The notes beneath the pieces are model-generated. The model had not been told where the DNA came from and did not search any database. It saw nothing but the letters and a program-made list of their open reading frames with translations. Below are positions 1 through 5,944 of a stretch of 7,045 bases of DNA, in pieces. Source of the stretch: Candidatus Zipacnadia bacterium. GTDB lineage: Bacteria; Armatimonadota; Zipacnadia; Zipacnadales; Zipacnadaceae. Numbering within the stretch: position 1 is the stretch's first letter; every line of letters begins with the position of its first letter. A program made the position numbers and the translations under genes. The stretch covers positions 1 to 7,045 of the forward strand of contig JALGTD010000077.1 in the NCBI GenBank assembly GCA_029821515.1, read 5' to 3'.

Positions 1-746
1 GCCAGCGCAACTCGCCCAGCCGGTAAGCCGGCGACAATCTCTTGGGGCGTAGTGCCGCTGGCGACCCGCGCAATCTCAGTGGCGAAATGTGGATATATGA
101 CGCCGTCATACCCGGCCCGCAGCACAGTAACGCGCCGGTAGACGCCGTCAGGGTCCGCGTCAATGTCCACATAGCCAATGCCCGCTGCCGCCTCGGCCAA
201 AGCTGCTATGGGTAAAGTGAAATTCAAGGGTTGGATCCCTTGCAGCATACCGATGCCACCGGCGGGTGGGCGATAGCCCGGCATCTGCGGGGAGCTGTCT
301 GTGCCCTGCTCTGAGTGAATCCGCCGGTAGGCACCCAGCACTACCCGCCCGTGATTCTGCACCGCCCGGGCAAAGCGAGCGTCGCCCTGCGGGTCATTAC
401 GGTCAGGCTCGGTAAACAACACATCAAATCCAACGACTTTGGCCTCGGATAGCAGCTCGAGCAGATCAGCGTAGTACCGGCGCGGCCAGGGAAACCGCCC
501 CAACCGGTCTGGACGCAGGCTTTCGTCGTCTATGGCGATGATGGCTATATCTGAAGGGGGAGCAGGTGAACGCAGGCTGAAGGCAACATCATAGGCAAAA
601 TTCTCGGGCACCGAGAAGAAGAAAAGATTGCCGGTACCCGGCAAGTATCGGAGCAGGACAACGACTGCCGCAATCATAATAGCAGTGCGGATGCCCTGCG
701 CGCGCTGCTGGGCCAGTTGGCTGGTGTCCCTCTGACCTTGCTCCAA
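1..746 (-). CDS. CHASE2-domain sensor protein, N-terminal part (runs off the window)
   Basis: This open frame gives 248 residues before the window edge. A probable membrane segment (residues about 21-35, TAIMIAAVVVLLRYL) follows a short polar N-terminus. It is followed by a CHASE2 extracytoplasmic sensor domain: IAIIAIDDESL at 67-77, GRFPWPRRYYADLL at 83-96, AKVVGFDVLFTEPD at 102-115, and GIGYVDIDADPDGVYRRV at 189-206 before a FATEIAR helix. CHASE2 is known as the input domain of adenylate cyclases, histidine kinases, serine/threonine kinases and diguanylate cyclases. The output domain would lie beyond base 1 and cannot be named here. The TTG at 746 is chosen because AAGGAGG lies 10 bases upstream and the start gives a short cytoplasmic tail before the membrane segment. 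The first in-frame ATG (677) would fall inside that segment. The domain call is firm; the start is fairly sure; the ligand is unknown. Confidence 0.88.
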   Translation of the reverse strand, partial: MEQGQRDTSQLAQQRAQGIRTAIMIAAVVVLLRYLPGTGNLFFFSVPENFAYDVAFSLRSPAPPSDIAIIAIDDESLRPDRLGRFPWPRRYYADLLELLSEAKVVGFDVLFTEPDRNDPQGDARFARAVQNHGRVVLGAYRRIHSEQGTDSSPQMPGYRPPAGGIGMLQGIQPLNFTLPIAALAEAAAGIGYVDIDADPDGVYRRVTVLRAGYDGVIYPHFATEIARVASGTTPQEIVAGLPAGRVAL

Positions 747-756
747 GCCGAATTTT

Positions 757-763
757 CCTCCTT
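757..763 (-). promoter_or_regulatory. Ribosome-binding site deciding the TTG start of the CHASE2 gene
   Basis: The minus strand reads AAGGAGG, a near-perfect Shine-Dalgarno sequence, 10 bases before TTG at 746. The only nearby ATG lies 23 codons further in, inside the membrane segment and without a comparable site. Confidence 0.7.
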
Positions 764-1003
764 GCCCAATACCTATTTATATGTATTCGCCACTCAGGGC
801 CCTAATTCCCTCCTGGCAATGCAACCAGATTGGTTCGCAGCACCAAGGCTAGTTCCCAACTTAATGACTAAACACTTACTTAGGCGAGGAGATTTCATCT
901 TAGCTGCGTCAAAACAGCCCAGTACATACTATATGCTGGTTAAAGGCCGACAACGAAGGTATCCAGTTACATCAATCATTTAGCCCAGCAGGCTCAGAGC
1001 AGG

Positions 1004-1711
1004 CTAACCCTTGACCAGAATATAGTCGTCTTTGATCTCTATCGTGTCTATGCGGGGCTTGAGGGGGATAGTCTGGAAGTCGATAAGGGGGTTAAGTTTG
1101 TTAAGCAACGACCGCAACGGCCCGGCCGGCAAAGGTATACCATTGACCGAAGCGGCAGTCGGCACAAGATTAACCTTTCTGTGGTCCTCAACATTCAGCT
1201 TTCCGACCATACGGAGGCGGTGACCAAAGCCAAATCTGTACGTCCCGGTACATACCAGCTTGCTATCTTCAAACTCAATGGCAAGGTTCTGGATTGGTGT
1301 GTCCTTCAAGGCCAATAACTTGTTCAAATCATCCTTGTAGATACGACCGGTGAAGACCGTCCTTTTGCGCGACTTGGTTTCAATCTCGCCTCCGCCATAA
1401 AGCTCCTGGATGTCAAGCGTCACGTCGAAGCCCTTTGTGTAGGCATTACAGATGGCGATACCCTTGCGTTCGATCCTGTCAGCGGATACTACGATTGACT
1501 TGAATCTGCCGCGTTGAGTCCAGTAGTCGGACTGAAAGGGAACAACCTTTATGACCAGATTCTCGATCTTGGACCTCTCTCTGATCTTGCTGGAAATCCG
1601 GTTGCGCACTCCCTCGACGGAGACAGCACTGTAGGCAACGGTCACCACGACCGTAGCCAATATGATTAGCAAAATAAGTGTAGATTGTAAACGAGCTTTA
1701 ACAACAGGCAT
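1004..1711 (-). CDS. DUF2993 (LmeA-like) membrane-anchored lipid-binding-type protein
   Basis: From the ATG at 1711 the protein is 235 residues. A basic N-terminus (MPVVKARLQ) precedes one hydrophobic segment at about residues 10-30 (STLILLIILATVVVTVAYSAV), an uncleaved anchor or signal peptide, then an extracytoplasmic domain. That domain has the DUF2993 pattern: an amphipathic helix, a GRFKSIVVSADRI strand, TGRIYKDDLNKLL in the middle, a LRMVGKLNVEDH strand, the NGIPLPAGPLRSLLNKLNPLIDF helix and a closing I-x-x-I-x-I-K strand. The family includes mycobacterial LmeA, a phosphoinositide-binding protein involved in lipomannan maturation; most members are uncharacterised, so substrate transfer should not be assumed. 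The open frame extends up to a GTG at 1780, but no ribosome-binding site precedes it. GGTGG lies 6 bases before ATG 1711; ATG 1717 is also possible. Its GC content is lower than that of the neighbours. Confidence 0.72.
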   Translation of the reverse strand: MPVVKARLQSTLILLIILATVVVTVAYSAVSVEGVRNRISSKIRERSKIENLVIKVVPFQSDYWTQRGRFKSIVVSADRIERKGIAICNAYTKGFDVTLDIQELYGGGEIETKSRKRTVFTGRIYKDDLNKLLALKDTPIQNLAIEFEDSKLVCTGTYRFGFGHRLRMVGKLNVEDHRKVNLVPTAASVNGIPLPAGPLRSLLNKLNPLIDFQTIPLKPRIDTIEIKDDYILVKG

Positions 1712-1840
1712 ATCCATCCACCCATATATCCCAGACAGTAGACAATTCCATATTATTACTCGGTTCAGGTACTTAGACACCTAAATCCAGCAAAGGTTCG
1801 CCTGGGGAAAGTCGGTAAGAATTTGAAGGAAGCATATCAG

Positions 1841-2416
1841 CTAGAAGGCTGTCGACAGGACAAGCCCAACCATTACAGAGGCCAGCACAGCCTTTAACAG
1901 CACACCAGCCAACCGCCCAGCCAATGCTGCCCAGCCAGCTTTCCGCGCCTCAGCAGGTTCTTTGCCAGTGCGCAGCTCGCAAATGTAGCTGGCCAAGAAG
2001 CCACCAACAGCGGCAAGTATCAGTGGGGGGAGCACCGCGCCAAACACCACTCCGGCCAGGCCGCCGGTCATGCCCAAGAGGCTGAGAACGGGTGAGAAGT
2101 TCGCCCCTGCAATTGCGCCGGCTACTCCGCCAATCAGAGCCCACAGACTGGTCCTGGTGCTGCCCCCCCCGACCTTAACCCCCAGAGCACTGAGCAAATT
2201 GTCGCTGGTTTCGGCAATGATCGAGACGACCAGGAGAATAAGCAAAAGCCACCAAGGGGGGTGCTGAAAACCGTGGCAGGCCGAAAAGATGATACTATCA
2301 AGCAGGATCAGAACCGTGCCTGGCAAGCCGACCAGAGTAGCCAGCACACCCACAAAAAGGGTGATTACGAACAGAGCCGTACCCAGATAGATCAGTACAG
2401 TCAGCAACACACTCAT
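1841..2416 (-). CDS. DUF456 family polytopic membrane protein
   Basis: This 191-residue, strongly hydrophobic protein has around six membrane segments (about residues 5-27, 29-48, 55-78, 90-108, 112-146, 162-188). DUF456 hallmarks seen are the LVGLPGTVLILL segment (29-39), a conserved-looking polar helix IIAETSDNLLSALGVKVGGGS (66-86), a glycine-rich helix GGVAGAIAGA, then GGFLASYICELRTGKEPAEARKAGWAALAG, matching the family's glycine-rich membrane helix, ELxxGK loop and A-rich amphipathic region. No function is established for the family. The segment between the two glycine-rich helices (about 105-138) seems some 20 residues longer than usual from memory. ATG at 2416 is preceded four codons earlier by an in-frame TGA, so it is the first start available; GGTGAG lies 8 bases upstream. 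It follows the lipoprotein gene by 88 bases in the same direction. Possible membrane partner of its neighbours, by context only. Confidence 0.78.
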   Translation of the reverse strand: MSVLLTVLIYLGTALFVITLFVGVLATLVGLPGTVLILLDSIIFSACHGFQHPPWWLLLILLVVSIIAETSDNLLSALGVKVGGGSTRTSLWALIGGVAGAIAGANFSPVLSLLGMTGGLAGVVFGAVLPPLILAAVGGFLASYICELRTGKEPAEARKAGWAALAGRLAGVLLKAVLASVMVGLVLSTAF

Positions 2417-2504
2417 GGATGCAGCTCACCGTCATCCTCTCTGGGCCGTAGCACCATGGGTGCAAGCAAAGCTCTATGAAGCCGATTCGCCCAATCCCGC
2501 TGGT

Positions 2505-4028
2505 TTACTGCTTGAATTCCTCTGCTCTGCGCTCGGCAAGTCCCAACTTTTGCAGAGCTCGTTCGGCGGCGTGCGAGACCATGGTGACCGGATCATCTAG
2601 AGTGCGCCTAAGCTGGGCCACTGCCGCCCGGTCCCGCATTTTGCCAACCGACATCACGGCTGCCCAGCGGACATCCGCATTTTCGTCATCGAACAGTCCC
2701 ACCAGAGCAACTAGAGCCTTCTGGCGTATCTCCTCTGGAAGGTCCTTTTCTTCGGCAATCTTACCTAACTGAACAGCCGCGTACCGCCTCACCTCGGGTG
2801 CCTCATCGCGGGCAGCATCAGTCAAAGCACTAACCACACCGCCTGTTCCGATCCAGCCTAGGGCCTCCGCCGCATACCGTCGTACGTATTCGGATTTATC
2901 AGTGCGCACAGCCTGCTCGAGCGCTGGCTGTGCAACGCGGGCGGGCACCGTAATTAGTGCGGCCGCCGCGCGCCGCCGCACCGGCTCGGAGGGATCCTTC
3001 GTCAGAGCCTGGGCCAAGGCTGGCGTTGCCTGAGCATCACCCAGATAGCCCAGCCCCTGCGCTGCAATCTCTCTAACCATTGCCGACTCGTCATGCAGCA
3101 GAGCATCAATTAGTGGCTCGACAGCTCGCCTATCCGGTGGCCCAGGCATCTCGATCAGAGCGTAGTTCTTGGCGAGAGCTAAATCAGCAAACTTATCCTG
3201 CTTAGGTGTAGTCCCACCACACACCATAGCCAACACCAGGGCCGCTCCATGACGCTGACTGACATCCGAGCTGGTCTTGACTATGTCAATCAACTCGGGT
3301 ACCACTTTACGCCCCATCACAGTTAGCTTGATGGCAGCCTTTGCCGATAGATCGTTCTCGTGAACTCCCAACAGGCTAGCCAGTCCGGCAACATCGCCCG
3401 TCGCCTGATACATTCCCACAACGGCATCGGCAGCGGCGGTACGTACTTTGTAGCTAGAATGGTCGAGCAGTTTGCGCACACTGCGGACGATGGCCGGCTT
3501 CTCCGGGTGTGTTTGCAGGAGTTGAATAATCCTTACCACTACATCCGCATCTTCTTGATCAAGCGCTTGTATCAGCAGTAGATAGGTCTCTTCGAATCTG
3601 AGACCCAGCTGCTCCACTGCTTGCTCCCGGTTGTAGGCCTTGTCATTATGTAACAAAATCTCCCGTAGCGCCTGGCGGGCTGCCGCCCGCTGCTGCGACG
3701 TACCCTTCTCGAATAAGATCCCCATCTTCTGGAATCCCGACTCCACCTTTCTCGAGTCTGAACTCTGAGTTAGCTTTAATGCTTCGTCCAAGTCAGGCAA
3801 GCCTCCCCCTGGCTCAGGCGCTAGCGGGACTGGTGGGGACCCTGGCGCGTGTGACATGCGGTCTTCGGGAGACTGAAGAGAGCGCCGTTGCTCGCCCATA
3901 TCTTCGCCCTCGCCATGTTGATGAACCGGTTCAATAGGCTCAACTGCCTCTTTACAACCGCCCACCAGCCAGGCGGTAAGCAGAATAGCAACTGATGCTG
4001 CGCATATGGTTGATTTAGCAATATTCAA
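2505..4028 (-). CDS. HEAT-repeat lipoprotein
   Basis: The product is 507 residues. A signal sequence (NIAKSTICAASVAILLTAWLVGGC) ends in a lipobox-like VGGC, with lipidation expected at Cys25, so the mature protein should be membrane-anchored outside the cytoplasm. A linker of about 50 residues follows, rich in Pro, Glu, His and Gly (HQHGEGEDMGEQ, then SPPVPLAPEPGGG). From about residue 78 the rest is alpha-helical repeats. The last six are clear HEAT/PBS-lyase-like units, with cores such as VREIAAQGLGYLG (318-330), VRRRAAAALITV, VRRYAAEALGWIG (382-394), VRRYAAVQLGKIA (413-425) and VRWAAVMSVGKM. Such solenoids bind other proteins; no catalytic motif was seen. TTG at 4028 is preferred because AGGGGAG lies 7 bases upstream, whereas the in-frame TTG at 4034 is only one base from it. 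The ligand is unknown. Confidence 0.85.
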   Translation of the reverse strand: MNIAKSTICAASVAILLTAWLVGGCKEAVEPIEPVHQHGEGEDMGEQRRSLQSPEDRMSHAPGSPPVPLAPEPGGGLPDLDEALKLTQSSDSRKVESGFQKMGILFEKGTSQQRAAARQALREILLHNDKAYNREQAVEQLGLRFEETYLLLIQALDQEDADVVVRIIQLLQTHPEKPAIVRSVRKLLDHSSYKVRTAAADAVVGMYQATGDVAGLASLLGVHENDLSAKAAIKLTVMGRKVVPELIDIVKTSSDVSQRHGAALVLAMVCGGTTPKQDKFADLALAKNYALIEMPGPPDRRAVEPLIDALLHDESAMVREIAAQGLGYLGDAQATPALAQALTKDPSEPVRRRAAAALITVPARVAQPALEQAVRTDKSEYVRRYAAEALGWIGTGGVVSALTDAARDEAPEVRRYAAVQLGKIAEEKDLPEEIRQKALVALVGLFDDENADVRWAAVMSVGKMRDRAAVAQLRRTLDDPVTMVSHAAERALQKLGLAERRAEEFKQ

Positions 4029-4035
4029 CTTCAAG

Positions 4036-4042
4036 CTCCCCT
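4036..4042 (-). promoter_or_regulatory. Ribosome-binding site deciding the TTG start of the lipoprotein gene
   Basis: AGGGGAG on the minus strand sits 7 bases before the TTG at 4028. It sits only 1 base before the alternative TTG at 4034, so the downstream TTG is the better start. Confidence 0.6.
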
Positions 4043-4049
4043 AGTTCAG

Positions 4050-4076
4050 ATTAGAAAAACCTCTCAATACTCTCAA
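4050..4076 (-). promoter_or_regulatory. Possible sigma-70-type promoter for the lipoprotein gene
   Basis: On the minus strand TTGAGA (4076-4071) is followed after 15 bases by TCTAAT (4055-4050). The boxes resemble -35 and -10 elements, but the spacer is shorter than the usual 16-18, so this is weak. The 95-base gap after queH makes a separate promoter plausible. A second TTGAGA lies at 4067-4062, giving a direct repeat with a 9-base period. Confidence 0.22.
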
Positions 4077-4085
4077 CGCAACCAA

Positions 4086-4108
4086 GCCCTGCCAAGGTTC
4101 CTTGGGGC
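4086..4108. repeat. Inverted repeat in the queH-lipoprotein gap
   Basis: CCAAGG and CCTTGG (4092-4097 and 4100-4105) form exact arms around two bases, with an outer GCC/GGC pair (4086-4088 and 4106-4108) across a 3-base bulge on one side. It lies 15 bases past the queH stop. No run of T follows on the minus strand, so it does not look like a standard intrinsic terminator. It could be an operator, an mRNA 3'-end stabiliser or chance. Confidence 0.45.
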
Positions 4109-4123
4109 ATAGCGCAGTATAAG

Positions 4124-4723
4124 CTACTCAGCGCCCGGCTTGTGGCCCCCACTCTCTGCTGAACTCCGCAGACTATAGATGCAGCCGCAATAATTCTGAC
4201 GGTACAGGTTGAGCTGCTTACTCAGCTCTACGCTGCGCTGAAAGCCGCCTTTTTTACGCCAGATTTCAGCCACAAACTTCACGCCGACTGCTTCCGCTAG
4301 ACGCTTGCCCAACGAGTTGATTAGCTCGGCATATTGGTGAGGGCTAACAGTCAAAGTAGTTGCCAGATAGTCCATATTCCGTGTTTGGGCATACTCCGCT
4401 GCCCTGCGCAGGCGGTATTCAAAGCATATTGGGCAGCGCCGGCCGCCTTCCGGCTCGTCCTCCCATCCAGCAATAGCCTCCTGCCAGCCTTCAATGTCTC
4501 GCTGCCCTTCGGCCAACGGCACCCCCATCGCCTGGGCAACTGTACGCATACCGGCCAAGCGACGCTCGTACTCAGCACTCGGTTCAATGTTGGGATTATA
4601 CCAGAAGCAGACGACCTCAAAGCGCGAGATGACCCGTTCTATGACCGCCGTGGCACATGGGCCACAGCAGACGTGCAGCAACAGCTTGGGCTTCTGGTAT
4701 CGGCTACTCATTAACCCACCCAT
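4124..4723 (-). CDS. queH: Epoxyqueuosine reductase QueH
   Basis: QueH reduces epoxyqueuosine in tRNA to queuosine, the last step of this wobble-base modification, and is the non-homologous counterpart of cobalamin-dependent QueG. The 199-residue protein has the family pattern: LLLHVCCGPCATAVIER (14-30), VVCFWYNPNIEPSAEYERRL (37-56), RRCPICFEYRLRRAAEYA (95-112), TTLTVSPHQ (122-130), RKKGGFQRSVELSKQLNLYRQNYCGCIYS (156-184). Candidate metal or active-site cysteines C19, C20, C23, C97, C100, C179 and C181 are all present. ATG at 4723 is supported by GGTGAG 8 bases upstream; ATG 4711 is an alternative. Only 5 bases separate it from the preceding ABC gene, so the two are probably co-translated. 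One oddity: where I recall an Asp-Phe before the RKxxG stretch in this family, the sequence has Ile-Trp (154-155). The assignment is firm. Confidence 0.95.
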   Translation of the reverse strand: MGGLMSSRYQKPKLLLHVCCGPCATAVIERVISRFEVVCFWYNPNIEPSAEYERRLAGMRTVAQAMGVPLAEGQRDIEGWQEAIAGWEDEPEGGRRCPICFEYRLRRAAEYAQTRNMDYLATTLTVSPHQYAELINSLGKRLAEAVGVKFVAEIWRKKGGFQRSVELSKQLNLYRQNYCGCIYSLRSSAESGGHKPGAE

Positions 4724-4728
4724 ACCGT

Positions 4729-5862
4729 CTACTCACCGGCTTCCGAAAAGTCCGGTGCTGCTAACCTCTCGCCCGTTTCGGCATCGAAAAGATGGATTTT
4801 GGCCAGGTCAATAACCACTTCAATCCTGGTTGCAGCGAGGGGTGCCGAACTAGCAGAGAAGAGTGCTTTCAATCTCTCCTGGCCGGTATTGAGCGAAAGT
4901 AGGTGGCGATCGTCCACAGCAGTCACTTCTTCAACTTCTACCTCGAGACCATCTTCAGAAATGGTCGGTTTGGGCGGTGCGGCGCGCTTGTCGAATATAT
5001 CCTCGGGACGCACACCCATCACCACGGGCCGACCTGCGATGTCGGCCAGAACCGTCGCTATCTCTTCAGGCAGAGTCAAGTCTACCAGCCCGAGGTCCAG
5101 GCAGACCCTTTCAGCTCTTGTTACAACAGTAGCCTCTATCATATTCATCTGTGGTCGTCCAATGAAACTGGCAACAAAGCAGTTGGCGGGCCGCTCGTAT
5201 AGCTCCCGGGATGTCCCCACCTGCTGAAGCCGACCTTCACAAAGCACCGCCACCCGGTCGCCGATTTTCATTGCCTCCGCCTGATCTTCCGTGGTGTATA
5301 AAACTGTAATGCCCAGCTCGTCCTGGCACTGCACTAGTTGCTCCAAAGCCGATGAGCGATCTTCTGGCTCCAGGTTGGCCAATGGCCCGTCCATCAACAG
5401 GATCTCCGGCTCACTGGCGAAAGCCCGCGCCAGAGCAGTACGATATAGCTCCAAAACGGACAACGCAGCAGTAGCTCGTTCCAACAGCAAGTGTATGTTG
5501 ACCTGCCGGGCAGCGGCCTGCACCCGCTGAGAGGTCTCTTCCGCCGAAATCTGCTGCAACCGCAGCGGCATTGCAATATTCTCGAAGACTGTCACACTGG
5601 GGGGCAGGGCATAGTTGGGAAATAGCAGCGCAACGCGCCGCTCTTTAGCGGACAGTTCGCTAACCGGTCGGCCTCCGATCCAGATGTCGCCCTCGGTGGG
5701 CTCCTCCAACCCAGCGACCAGGCGAATCATAGTACTCTTACCACTGCCGGTTGGCCCGGTGATTACAAATAGCTCGCCATCGCCGACGGTCAGATTAATG
5801 TCGGCAACACCAATCGTATCACCAAAGTACTTGCTCAGTCCGACAGTCTTGATATCCGCCAT
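4729..5862 (-). CDS. Degenerate MalK/UgpC-like ABC nucleotide-binding protein, probably non-hydrolysing
   Basis: From ATG 5862 the protein has 377 residues, the normal size for the sugar-importer ATPase family, with both expected parts: a nucleotide-binding domain (1 to about 235) and a C-terminal TOBE/OB regulatory region (GVRPEDI at 283-289, closing IHLFDAETGERL). Walker A is perfect (GPTGSGKST, 36-44). Other catalytic motifs are altered: the Q-loop reads FPNYAL, with Pro82 for Gln; the signature reads LSVLELYRTALARA (134-147) for LSGGQQQRVALARA; Walker B keeps Asp158 but Gly159 replaces the catalytic Glu; the D-loop is ANLE; Glu192 replaces the switch His in YTTEDQAEAM. The frame is unbroken and helices between motifs are well kept, so it is not an obvious pseudogene. 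I infer ATP binding without normal hydrolysis, perhaps as partner of an active subunit or as a regulator. No permease gene is adjacent. A GTG at 5907 would add 15 residues; ATG 5862 matches the family's N-terminus (MADIKTVGLSKYFG). Confidence 0.85.
   Translation of the reverse strand: MADIKTVGLSKYFGDTIGVADINLTVGDGELFVITGPTGSGKSTMIRLVAGLEEPTEGDIWIGGRPVSELSAKERRVALLFPNYALPPSVTVFENIAMPLRLQQISAEETSQRVQAAARQVNIHLLLERATAALSVLELYRTALARAFASEPEILLMDGPLANLEPEDRSSALEQLVQCQDELGITVLYTTEDQAEAMKIGDRVAVLCEGRLQQVGTSRELYERPANCFVASFIGRPQMNMIEATVVTRAERVCLDLGLVDLTLPEEIATVLADIAGRPVVMGVRPEDIFDKRAAPPKPTISEDGLEVEVEEVTAVDDRHLLSLNTGQERLKALFSASSAPLAATRIEVVIDLAKIHLFDAETGERLAAPDFSEAGE
4732..4737 (-). promoter_or_regulatory. 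queH ribosome-binding site inside the end of the ABC gene
   Basis: GGTGAG forms the last two sense codons (Gly-Glu) of the ABC gene, is followed at once by its TAG stop, and lies 8 bases before the queH ATG at 4723. Ribosomes terminating on the first gene would be placed at the start of the second. Confidence 0.6.
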
Positions 5863-5944
5863 CTGAATTAGCACTCTTCTTCGGCGCCCGGAGCCTGGTA
5901 CTATCACAGAAAAGCGCCCCGCACATCACCAAAGCACCCAGCAT

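Noticed and set aside
717..983. Plus-strand open frame of 88 codons between the CHASE2 and DUF2993 genes
   Set aside because: It overlaps the 5' end and ribosome-binding site of the CHASE2 gene on the other strand, has no recognisable domain, and its residue make-up looks random.
981..1006. Intrinsic terminator after the DUF2993 gene
   Set aside because: The stem is only five pairs with a 16-base loop, and no T-run follows on the minus strand.
2451..2463. GCACC-ATG-GGTGC inverted repeat in the gap between the lipoprotein and DUF456 genes
   Set aside because: Arms are only five bases with no extension and no T-run; expected by chance at this size, so not called as a terminator or operator.
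4334..4714. Plus-strand open frame of 126 codons opposite queH
   Set aside because: It lies wholly antisense to queH, whose motifs are unmistakable.
4799..5227. Plus-strand open frame of 142 codons opposite the ABC gene
   Set aside because: It is antisense to a well-supported gene, is rich in Ser/Arg/Thr as expected of a shadow frame, and matches no family I know.
4729..5862. ABC gene as a pseudogene
   Set aside because: No frameshift or internal stop, normal family length, perfect Walker A, recognisable C-terminal region, and the downstream gene uses its last codons for its ribosome-binding site. Loss of function by decay is not excluded, but a coding gene is the better call.
5863..5944. 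Terminator or promoter in the guaB-ABC gap
   Set aside because: I found no clear hairpin with a T-run and no well-spaced -35/-10 pair, so the genes are treated as one unit.
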